The notes beneath the pieces are model-generated. The model had not been told where the DNA came from, did not search any database, and saw nothing but the letters and a program-made list of their open reading frames with translations. This document shows, piece after piece, positions 1 through 5,761 of a DNA stretch of 5,761 bases (the first letter of the stretch is position 1; the number at the start of each line of letters is the position of its first letter). A program made the translations under genes and the position numbers. The stretch comes from CAZAMT01 sp964486145 (GTDB lineage Bacteria > Bacteroidota > Bacteroidia > Bacteroidales > JAAAOM01): the NCBI GenBank assembly GCA_964486145.1, contig CAZAMT010000272.1, positions 1 to 5,761 on the forward strand, given 5' to 3'.

Positions 1-1
1 G

Positions 2-178
2 GTTTCCTATTACTTTATGCATCAATGGTTGCAAAACTTTGCTTATAAAACAAGTTTAAACTGGTGGATTTTTGCTGTTTCAGGTGTGATAGCTTACGTC
101 ATTGCCCTGCTAACTGTTGGTTTCCAAAGCTGGAAAGCAGCAAATAAAAATCCTGTTGAGAGCCTGAGATACGAGTGA
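2..178 (+). CDS. FtsX-like ABC transporter permease, C-terminal fragment (5' end outside the window)
   Basis: The frame is open from the window edge and gives 58 residues before a TGA stop. The fragment holds the last transmembrane helix (around WWIFAVSGVIAYVIALLTV) and the cytoplasmic tail ending NPVESLRYE, a typical end for FtsX/MacB-type permeases of Bacteroidota. Aligned by hand without gaps to the last 58 residues of the next gene, 31 positions are identical (about 53%), so the two are paralogues. In this family the permease works with a separate ATPase to move substrates or drive conformational work across the inner membrane; the substrate here is unknown. The next gene starts 83 bases downstream on the same strand with no recognisable promoter between, so co-transcription is likely. 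The family call is firm, but nothing can be said about the missing N-terminal part. Confidence 0.88.
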   Translation, partial: VSYYFMHQWLQNFAYKTSLNWWIFAVSGVIAYVIALLTVGFQSWKAANKNPVESLRYE

Positions 179-261
179 GAGTGAGCATTACGAATGATGT
201 TTTCCTTTTAGCAATTTTTTAAATCAATAAAAAATACATTCACTAATGAACCTTTTTAATC

Positions 262-2691
262 ATGCGTGTACTGTATCGAAAAATGCCACTCGCACTCAAA
301 CTTGTTCTGCGGAATTTTAAGTCGTATCCTTTTTACACTTCTATTTCAATTCTGTGTCTGTCTCTCGGGATTACATGCAGTTTCTTTGTGGTTCAATGGT
401 TAAGTTTTGAGTTAAGTTTTGACAGGTTCCATAAAAATCATGAAAGAATTTACCGGCTTACAGTTGAAAAGAACGATCCAACAGCGGGCTACCATTCTCA
501 TTTTGCACGAAGCTGGTATGGGTGGCTCAATGATATTGAAAAAGAGATTCCGGGAATTAAACGCCATGCAAGGATTACTCACTGGTACGGAGGTATCGTA
601 AAATTGAAAGAAAAGGTGTTCGACGCGAAGCTGTTTTTTACTACTCCGGATATTTTTAATGTTTTATCCTTTGATTTTGTGCAAGGATCATCAACGGGTG
701 CATTAACCGAACCATTCACGCTGGTTTTATCAACCGCCGCAGCAGCAAAGTATTTCGGTAATGTCAATCCCGTTGGAAAAAGCATGGAGGTGTATTGCCG
801 TAACTGCCGGGAAAAAAAGGAATATACAATTACAGGCGTTGTTGAAAATTTCCCGGTGAATTCCCATTTTCATTTTGACATTCTCGCGGCTTACGAAAAT
901 CCCGATGAATATTCCGGTTGGGCTTATCATTACCTGCTTCTCGAACCTGGCAGCCATCCGGAATCAGTGATACAAAAGTTTCCTGATTTTGCCGTGAAAT
1001 ACATAAATGATGAGGAAACGGAAATGCTAACTCCGCATTTACAAAATATCACCGATATACATCTAAAATCGCATAAAGCACGGGAACTTGAAGAAAACAA
1101 CAACACCCGAAATCTGTTTATTTTCGTGGCATTGGGCATATTCGTGTTCGGAATTGCGCTATTCAATTTTATTAACCTGCAATACGTCCGTATTCTAAAA
1201 AAATTCCGAACGATCATGATTTTCAAATACAATGGTAGTGACAAACGTGATTTATACTGGTATCAGTTAACTGAATCTGCTTCACTCAGTATTGTTGCCG
1301 TAATTTTGGGTTATACTATATTTCAACTTCTAATTGGTCCGTTCAATACAATGATGGGGATGGCCCGGATACCTTTTCAACCGGTGGTGTTGTATTCAAT
1401 TCCGATCGTATTCACTGTTTCGGTTCTTGCCGGGATGGTTCCAATAGCCGGCCTGATGGGATCAGGATTTATTTTAAAAGTTATAAACAAAAAAGACAGT
1501 CATTCTGATTTTGCTTTAAAAGATAACCGGTTGATGCGTATTTCCAAATACCTGGTGACATTGCAATACGTGGCAACCATCATACTGTTTATAACTGTTT
1601 TCACAGTTACCCGGCAGATCAACTTTTTTATGAACAACCGGCTTGGCGATAGTTACAGTGAAATTATCAATGTTAAAAATTTACCTGTACAGGTTACAGA
1701 TAAATACCAGGTATTTAAGGAGGAATTGATGAGGCATTCGTCGATCCTGGATGTGACATCGAGCATGGAAGATCCCGCAGATGAGAGTATGGACATGATG
1801 CCTTTTGAAACTTCCGGCATCAAAGAAAACATTGAGAATAAAATGCTATACGTTTATCCGGTAGATGACAATTTTTTTCCTTTTTACAACATTGGTTTTC
1901 TTTCAGGTAGAAGTTTTAAGCCATTTGATGGCAGCAACCTTGGCCAAGAAAATTATATATTAAATGAAAAAGCCACGAAAGTACTGGGATGGACACCAGA
2001 TGAAGCCGTTGGTAAGCCTTTTACATTGAAATTTTTCATGAACGACAGCAACTTTTTTAACGGAGGGCAAGTCGTAGGTGTGGTTGAAGATTTTCAGATG
2101 GCTTCGATGAAAAATGAAATCAAACCGTTTGTGTTTTTTCAAAAATCTTTTTGGTTGTTTAGCGCACAAATAAAGATCAAAGAAGGAACTTCAGCAGAAG
2201 CACTAAACCTTATTGAAAACGTGTGGAATTCGATTTATACCGATTTCCCCTTTGAATATAACTTTGTTGAAAATCTTTACAAAGCTGTTTACCGGAATGA
2301 ATTTCAAATTAAAAAAATGGGGATTTCTTTAGGTGTTATTGCATTGATATTATCCGGACTGGGGTTATTGAGTATCACGGGCATCCTTTTTCAAACGAAA
2401 ACCAAAGAAATAGGCATTCGAAAAGTTAACGGTGCAACATCAATAAGTATTTTACGAATGCTTGTTAGAGAATACAGCAAGTGGATTGTTCTTGCCATCA
2501 TCATTGCTTCTCCACTGGCATGGGTGCTCTTGAATAAATGGCTGCAAAATTACGTCCATAAAATCGAAATGTCCTGGTGGATATTTTTTATTTCCGGTGT
2601 AGCAGTTTATGTTATAGCCATGTTAACCGTAAGCTGGCAAAGCTGGATAACAGCCGGTAAAAATCCGGTTGACAGTCTTAAATATGAGTAA
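262..2691 (+). CDS. FtsX/MacB-like ABC transporter permease (809 aa)
   Basis: Inner-membrane permease with two MacB-type modules. Predicted layout: helix 1 at about residues 25-45; periplasmic core 46-283 (MacB_PCD-like, with the typical stretch VLSTAAAAKYFGN..NPVGK at about 155-173 and a TGVVENFP motif at 191-198); helices 2-4 at about 284-306, 338-360 and 376-400; helix 5 at about 428-450; a second periplasmic core 451-684 (VVGVVEDF at 604-611); helices 6-8 at about 685-710, 740-758 and 772-792. After helix 6 sits the family signature KTKEIGIRKVNGA (713-725), the cytoplasmic coupling segment that contacts the ATPase. The equivalent segment after helix 2 (about 310-328) is degenerate. The length is normal for the Bacteroidota family of about 800 aa. 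No ATPase gene is visible. The ATG at 262 gives the longest frame. The ATG at 283 (M8) would give the more family-like start MPLALKLVLRN, and neither has a clear ribosome-binding site. This is not the cell-division FtsX, which is much shorter. Substrate unknown. Confidence 0.93.
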   Translation: MRVLYRKMPLALKLVLRNFKSYPFYTSISILCLSLGITCSFFVVQWLSFELSFDRFHKNHERIYRLTVEKNDPTAGYHSHFARSWYGWLNDIEKEIPGIKRHARITHWYGGIVKLKEKVFDAKLFFTTPDIFNVLSFDFVQGSSTGALTEPFTLVLSTAAAAKYFGNVNPVGKSMEVYCRNCREKKEYTITGVVENFPVNSHFHFDILAAYENPDEYSGWAYHYLLLEPGSHPESVIQKFPDFAVKYINDEETEMLTPHLQNITDIHLKSHKARELEENNNTRNLFIFVALGIFVFGIALFNFINLQYVRILKKFRTIMIFKYNGSDKRDLYWYQLTESASLSIVAVILGYTIFQLLIGPFNTMMGMARIPFQPVVLYSIPIVFTVSVLAGMVPIAGLMGSGFILKVINKKDSHSDFALKDNRLMRISKYLVTLQYVATIILFITVFTVTRQINFFMNNRLGDSYSEIINVKNLPVQVTDKYQVFKEELMRHSSILDVTSSMEDPADESMDMMPFETSGIKENIENKMLYVYPVDDNFFPFYNIGFLSGRSFKPFDGSNLGQENYILNEKATKVLGWTPDEAVGKPFTLKFFMNDSNFFNGGQVVGVVEDFQMASMKNEIKPFVFFQKSFWLFSAQIKIKEGTSAEALNLIENVWNSIYTDFPFEYNFVENLYKAVYRNEFQIKKMGISLGVIALILSGLGLLSITGILFQTKTKEIGIRKVNGATSISILRMLVREYSKWIVLAIIIASPLAWVLLNKWLQNYVHKIEMSWWIFFISGVAVYVIAMLTVSWQSWITAGKNPVDSLKYE

Positions 2692-2878
2692 GGCAATGAA
2701 CGATAACATTTGGTAATTTGCATAATCATCCCGAAAGCAATTATTATCTTCTTTATCGCTCATCCTGTATCCTCCATCTTGATGTTTGTGGCTTGACTGT
2801 TACCTCTTATCCCAACCAATGACCTTAATCATTTTCTTTCCATTGCATCTCCTTTACTTTTGCGGAATACATTAAACC
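2692..2878. other. Intergenic spacer, pyrimidine-rich on the + strand
   Basis: This 187-bp stretch between the permease and the YitT-family gene has no convincing open frame on either strand. From about 2741 to 2862 the + strand is rich in C and T. I see no strong GC-rich hairpin followed by a T run, so no intrinsic terminator can be called for the permease genes. The right end carries the promoter described separately. The rest is unexplained and could hold the upstream promoter region or a 3' untranslated region. Confidence 0.6.
2855..2862 (+). promoter_or_regulatory. Bacteroidota-type -7 promoter element (TACTTTTG) for the YitT-family gene
   Basis: TACTTTTG matches the Bacteroidota -7 consensus TAnnTTTG exactly. 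The -33 element (TTTG or TTG about 19-21 bases upstream) is only partly matched, by a T run at 2832-2835. Sixteen bases separate the element from the ATG at 2879, so the transcript would have a 5' leader of only about 10 bases. There is no Shine-Dalgarno sequence beyond a weak GGA at 2864-2866. Confidence 0.6.
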
Positions 2879-3793
2879 ATGAGTAACATGCTATCAACAA
2901 AAAAAATATTTCAAAGCAACAATTTTCGTAGTTATACCCTCATTGTTTTTGGATCGTTTATTTTGGCTTTGGGTTATGTTTTATTTATTGCCCCGTACAA
3001 AATTGTTCCCGGCGGTGTATATGGTATCGGAATCGTTGTACACCACATGACAAGAGGTGCTTTTTCATTTGCACCGGATGGCTTTCCGGTGGGGCTTTTC
3101 GGACTGTTATTAAACATTCCTCTCACGTATCTTGGAATTAAAATTCTTGGTCCCCGCTTTGGGATTAAAACCATTGTAGGTTTTATATTGTCTTCGGCTT
3201 TCATTGATCTTCAAACCATATATTTTGGTAATGAACCACTGATAGAAAACGATCCAATTCTGGCCTCCGTATTCGGAGGGGTGCTTATTGGCTTTGGGTT
3301 GGGCCTTATTTTTAAATCAAAAGCAACATCGGGCGGTTCGGATATTATTGCGATGATCTTTGCAAAATTCACAAAACTTCCCCCAGGGCAGGTGTTAATA
3401 TATGTTGATTCTGTTATCGTGTTGTTCGGATTATTAGTATTCAGGGATTGGAAAATCCCGCTTTACTCCTGGATTGTCATATTCATTACAGGAAAAGTGA
3501 TTGATGCAACCATGCAGGGTGTAAATTATGGAAAAGCAGTTTTTATCATTTCCGAAAAATATGACGAAATACGGGAAAAAATACTTTATGAACTCGATCG
3601 CGGTGCTACCTGTCTTTATGGAAAAGGAATGTACACCAACAAGGATAAACAGATCATTTACACAAATGTTAACCGAAGAGAACTGGCCACTCTTCAGGAA
3701 TTTATTAAGGAAGTTGATCCGGATGCATTCATGACCGTGTTTAATGCAAATGAAATTGTTGGGGATGGTTTTACTCCAATCAATGAAGTTTGA
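2879..3793 (+). CDS. YitT family membrane protein (DUF161 + DUF2179)
   Basis: A 304-aa protein with five or six hydrophobic segments (about residues 18-38, 46-55, 70-90, 96-114, 126-145, 172-188 and 195-210, some short) followed by a soluble C-terminal domain. Recognisable family motifs are VPGGVYGIGIV (43-53) in the first half and KATSGGSDIIA (148-158) in the second; these glycine-rich loops mark the two related halves of the YitT membrane domain. Residues from about 217 form the DUF2179 domain, with KAVFIISEKYDEI (219-231), the ELDRGAT...GKGMYT region (238-253) and NANEIVGDGF (289-298). Length and domain order are standard for the family. The molecular function of YitT proteins is not established; a transport or ligand-sensing role is only inferred from the fold. 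The start at 2879 sits directly behind a promoter. An in-frame ATG at 2888 is an alternative that would remove three residues. The gene appears to be a separate transcription unit. Confidence 0.95.
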   Translation: MSNMLSTKKIFQSNNFRSYTLIVFGSFILALGYVLFIAPYKIVPGGVYGIGIVVHHMTRGAFSFAPDGFPVGLFGLLLNIPLTYLGIKILGPRFGIKTIVGFILSSAFIDLQTIYFGNEPLIENDPILASVFGGVLIGFGLGLIFKSKATSGGSDIIAMIFAKFTKLPPGQVLIYVDSVIVLFGLLVFRDWKIPLYSWIVIFITGKVIDATMQGVNYGKAVFIISEKYDEIREKILYELDRGATCLYGKGMYTNKDKQIIYTNVNRRELATLQEFIKEVDPDAFMTVFNANEIVGDGFTPINEV

Positions 3794-3876
3794 AAGCCGG
3801 CAATAAATTCATAACAACTTCTCCAACGTTAGATTAAATTTGCAATTCTCATTATCTTTGGGCAGGATTTTATGAT
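3794..3876. other. Short intergenic spacer with promoter
   Basis: An 83-bp gap between the YitT-family gene and the ankyrin gene. It contains no gene and no clear terminator hairpin. Its right end holds a TAnnTTTG promoter element and a weak AGGA (3864-3867) nine bases before the ATG at 3877. An out-of-frame ATG at 3872 is followed at once by ATA TGA, so its stop overlaps the true start codon. Confidence 0.55.
3853..3860 (+). promoter_or_regulatory. Bacteroidota-type -7 promoter element (TATCTTTG) for the ankyrin-lipoprotein operon
   Basis: TATCTTTG is an exact match to TAnnTTTG. A partial -33 element, TTAG at 3829-3832, lies 20 bases upstream, which is within the usual spacing. The element ends 16 bases before the ATG at 3877, the same distance as in the promoter of the YitT-family gene. 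It probably drives both the ankyrin gene and the lipoprotein gene downstream. Confidence 0.62.
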
Positions 3877-5283
3877 ATGAAAACGATTTTTTCCCTGATA
3901 TGTTTATGTTTCCTCTTGCCTGTTTATGCCCAGGTTGAAGAAGCTGTTGACACCTCTGATTATCTGCCTGGTGAAACCGACATTAACCTGTTAATTGCCG
4001 CGGATAAAGGTTATCCATCGGAAGTATTACGTTTATTGAACAAAGGGGCAAATGTAGATTTTGCAACGTATGAAGGTGTCACCGCCCTGATGTATGCTGC
4101 TCAACGCGGTCATGAAAAGGTGGTTCAGATTCTGTTGGAGAAAGGTGCCGATCCGGATAAAAAACCGAATGATGGAAATACAGCTTTGCACGGCGCAGCC
4201 ATGTTTAATAATTTGGATGTTGTTGAAATTCTTTTGACCAACGATGCCAACATTGATGTTCGAAATAAGAAAGGACTCACTCCATTAATTATTGCCGCTG
4301 GTTACAACTATTTTATTCTCACCGATATGCTTCTGTTTTACGGAGCAGATCCGGATATCAAGGACAAAAAAGGCAATGACGCTTTGCTGACGGCTACTTA
4401 TCAGGAAAATATTGAAATCATTGATTTGTTGCTTGAAAACGGGGCCAATGTAAATACTGCGGATGAAAAAGGATTTACTCCATTAATGATTGCCACCCAA
4501 TTCAACAACGCGGTTTTAATAAATTTGTTTATTGATTACGGAGCCAATGTAAAACTTAAAAACTCATTTGGTTATAATGCCCTCACATATGCCATTATGA
4601 ATGACAACCCTCAGATGGTCAAAAAATTTATAGAACTTGGCGCTGATATCAACACCCACCTCGATTATGCTACAACCCCGTTAAACCTGGCAAAACAAAA
4701 TGGAAACGACTCCATAAAAAAGATTTTACTTTCTTACGGTGCAAAACAGAATCCTTATCCGGATTTCTCAGATCTTAACATTGGTCCCCTGGCTTCCTTT
4801 AATCTTAACGATTTCCGCGCAGGTCTGTCTTTTCAACTGAGTGAAGTAAAATACAAGTTAAACCTCGTGGGTTCATATGAAATAAGACCCACCCGAAAGC
4901 TTATCTGGCGTGAATCTCAGGATGATATCATTTATCAGTTTTGGGAAACCCGCCATGTAGTTAGTGCCGGATTGCAAAAAACGTTCATCATCAGCAGAAA
5001 CAACCCGGATAAATTTCATGGGTTTCATGTTGCAGCAAAAGCAGGGCACACGTTTGGTAGCTACCGGGGATATATTCAAAATGCAAAAACAAAAACGTTT
5101 TTTATGCCAGAGGCAGGTTTATCGGTTATTCATCCCAAAACATTGTTTAAAATAAGTTATGCATATATGCCGTTTGATACAGAAAACATTAACCCGCATC
5201 AAATAAAAATAACATACCAGTTTACCTTTTTTCTGAATAAAAAACGATATAAAAACAAAGAAATAAACTGGTTGAATCAATGA
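3877..5283 (+). CDS. Exported ankyrin-repeat protein with predicted C-terminal outer-membrane beta-barrel (468 aa)
   Basis: Residues 1-18 form a signal peptide (K2, hydrophobic core, cleavage after VYA before Q19), so the protein leaves the cytoplasm. Residues 34-297 are eight ankyrin repeats of exactly 33 residues, with typical signatures such as GVTALMYAAQRGHEKVVQIL (67-86) and TPLxxAA variants. Ankyrin repeats are protein-binding scaffolds. Residues 298-468 are not ankyrin. They show alternating polar and hydrophobic stretches rich in aromatic residues (for example RAGLSFQL, YKLNLVGSYEI, HVVSAGLQKTF, LFKISYAYMPF) and end with HQIKITYQFTFF, which resembles the last strand of an outer-membrane barrel. 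About eight strands can be drawn with short turns such as RNNPDK. I infer a small barrel in the outer membrane with the repeats hanging in the periplasm. A short basic tail (about 454-468) follows the last strand. The gene begins behind its own promoter and is one base from the following lipoprotein gene. The ankyrin part is certain; the barrel is inferred from pattern only, and a soluble beta domain is the main alternative. Confidence 0.93.
   Translation: MKTIFSLICLCFLLPVYAQVEEAVDTSDYLPGETDINLLIAADKGYPSEVLRLLNKGANVDFATYEGVTALMYAAQRGHEKVVQILLEKGADPDKKPNDGNTALHGAAMFNNLDVVEILLTNDANIDVRNKKGLTPLIIAAGYNYFILTDMLLFYGADPDIKDKKGNDALLTATYQENIEIIDLLLENGANVNTADEKGFTPLMIATQFNNAVLINLFIDYGANVKLKNSFGYNALTYAIMNDNPQMVKKFIELGADINTHLDYATTPLNLAKQNGNDSIKKILLSYGAKQNPYPDFSDLNIGPLASFNLNDFRAGLSFQLSEVKYKLNLVGSYEIRPTRKLIWRESQDDIIYQFWETRHVVSAGLQKTFIISRNNPDKFHGFHVAAKAGHTFGSYRGYIQNAKTKTFFMPEAGLSVIHPKTLFKISYAYMPFDTENINPHQIKITYQFTFFLNKKRYKNKEINWLNQ
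3976..4767 (+). repeat. Eight tandem ankyrin repeats, 99 bp each, within the coding sequence
   Basis: In protein terms the repeats are residues 34-66, 67-99, 100-132, 133-165, 166-198, 199-231, 232-264 and 265-297, with no insertion or deletion between units. The first and last are the most divergent and act as caps. At DNA level the units have drifted, but traces of duplication remain: ACTCCATTAAT occurs at 4279-4289 and again at 4477-4487, exactly 198 bases (two repeats) apart, in units 4 and 6. Confidence 0.92.
4768..5280 (+). other. Region encoding the predicted C-terminal beta-barrel domain
   Basis: This encodes residues 298-468 of the ankyrin protein. Candidate strands by eye are about 305-311, 314-322, 326-338, 350-370, 382-398, 406-421, 423-434 and 441-454. 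They alternate small or aromatic hydrophobic residues with polar ones, and the last ends in TFF followed by LNKKR. The strand count is approximate: the 350-370 stretch could be two strands. A size of about 170 residues suits an eight-stranded barrel with both ends in the periplasm. Confidence 0.5.
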
Positions 5284-5284
5284 T

Positions 5285-5737
5285 ATGCGAATGAGTAGTT
5301 TATATAGAAAAGCATTTTTTAGACCCCTGGCCTTACTATCAATTTTGATAGTGGCTGTTTTTGGTGTTCATAGTTGCGAAGAGATGTTGACCTTTGATGT
5401 TGACTGCAACGAATGTTATTTTCCTGAACCAGACAGTGCCGATATTATGATATATGTTACCATCAATAACGATATTGACCATGTTCCTCTCATCATATAC
5501 AAAGGCAAGGCTGATGCACGAAATATTGAATACATTGATACCGCCTATTCGGAAACATATTATCTTTATGTAAAAACAAACGAGTATTATTCTGTTGAAG
5601 CAACATATCAACATGAAGGCAAAACAGTAATTGCAGGAGATGGCGATAAACTTGTAACCCGCCACATTACAGATGTTTGTTCTGAGGAGTGTTATGTAAT
5701 TCGAAAAGGAATTATGAATGTTCGTTTAAAAAAATGA
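5285..5737 (+). CDS. Small predicted lipoprotein with paired cysteines (150 aa), function unknown
   Basis: The N-terminus has a basic region (R2, R7, K9, R13), a hydrophobic core (about residues 15-28) and a lipobox-like VHSC with the lipidated cysteine at C31, so signal peptidase II processing is predicted. The mature protein starts CEEM; acidic residues at +2 and +3 loosely resemble the export signals of surface lipoproteins in Bacteroidota. Four more cysteines form two pairs, C41-x2-C44 and C132-x3-C136, near the two ends of the mature chain, which would allow disulfides or metal binding. The middle is rich in beta-type stretches (ADIMIYVTIN, YYLYVKTNEYYSVEATY), suggesting a small beta-sandwich. 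I do not recognise a family. The ATG lies one base after the stop of the ankyrin gene, indicating translational coupling; an in-frame ATG at 5291 is an alternative start. A role at the outer membrane beside the ankyrin protein is inferred from this position. Confidence 0.85.
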   Translation: MRMSSLYRKAFFRPLALLSILIVAVFGVHSCEEMLTFDVDCNECYFPEPDSADIMIYVTINNDIDHVPLIIYKGKADARNIEYIDTAYSETYYLYVKTNEYYSVEATYQHEGKTVIAGDGDKLVTRHITDVCSEECYVIRKGIMNVRLKK

Positions 5738-5755
5738 AACCTAAAAAATAATCAG

Positions 5756-5761
5756 ATGAAA
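5756..5761 (+). CDS. Possible start of a further gene (ATG AAA, cut by the window end)
   Basis: An ATG followed by a lysine codon sits 18 bases after the lipoprotein stop, on the same strand and without an intervening terminator. ATG AAA is a common opening for exported proteins. Only two codons are visible, so this is a pointer that the operon may continue, not a supported gene. Confidence 0.25.

Noticed and set aside
214..235. Inverted repeat ATTTTTT / AAAAAAT with an 8-base loop between the two permease genes, as a possible terminator
   Set aside because: The stem is only A-T pairs and would be weak, and the arms are plain homopolymer runs in AT-rich DNA.
930..1244. Open frame of 104 codons on the - strand inside the permease gene
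   Set aside because: It lies wholly inside a well-supported gene on the other strand, has no family-like features, and follows from the codon pattern of that gene.
262..2691. Identification as the cell-division protein FtsX
   Set aside because: The protein has two periplasmic cores and eight helices over 809 residues, unlike the four-helix FtsX of about 300 residues. Only the FtsX-like domain name is shared.
3839..3842. TTTG as the -33 element of the ankyrin-operon promoter
   Set aside because: Only 10 bases separate it from the -7 element, too short for the usual 19-21 base spacing; TTAG at 3829-3832 fits better.
3877..5283. Cytoplasmic eukaryote-like ankyrin effector
   Set aside because: A clear signal peptide ending VYAQ and the beta-rich C-terminus point to export to the envelope, and nothing suggests a dedicated effector secretion signal.
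5339..5665. Open frame of 108 codons on the - strand opposite the lipoprotein gene
   Set aside because: The + strand frame has a signal peptide, lipobox and operon position. The - strand product has no recognisable organisation.

Overview
The window comes from a Bacteroidota genome, probably Bacteroidales or a neighbouring order. This rests on the AT-rich composition, large FtsX/MacB-type permeases in tandem without an ATPase beside them, two exact matches to the Bacteroidota promoter element TAnnTTTG, weak ribosome-binding sites, and a lipoprotein-type signal. All genes lie on the + strand. Order- or genus-level placement is inference.

Layout. (1) 2-178 is the last 58 codons of an FtsX-like ABC-transporter permease. 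(2) 262-2691 is a complete paralogue of it (809 aa) with the usual two-module, eight-helix architecture. (3) 2692-2878 is a 187-bp pyrimidine-rich spacer that ends in a promoter. (4) 2879-3793 is a YitT-family membrane protein (DUF161 plus DUF2179). (5) 3794-3876 is a short spacer with a second promoter of the same design. (6) 3877-5283 is an exported protein with eight ankyrin repeats in uninterrupted 33-residue register, followed by a C-terminal segment that looks like a small outer-membrane beta-barrel. (7) 5285-5737, one base after the previous stop, is a small cysteine-containing lipoprotein. An ATG 18 bases further on may start another gene.

How they fit together. The two permeases are a tandem paralogous pair, probably co-transcribed. 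The YitT gene looks like its own transcription unit. The ankyrin-barrel gene and the lipoprotein gene form a tight operon predicted to act at the outer membrane: periplasmic ankyrin repeats tethered to a barrel, with a lipoprotein partner. That pair is the part least explained by known systems. Its function cannot be read from the sequence.
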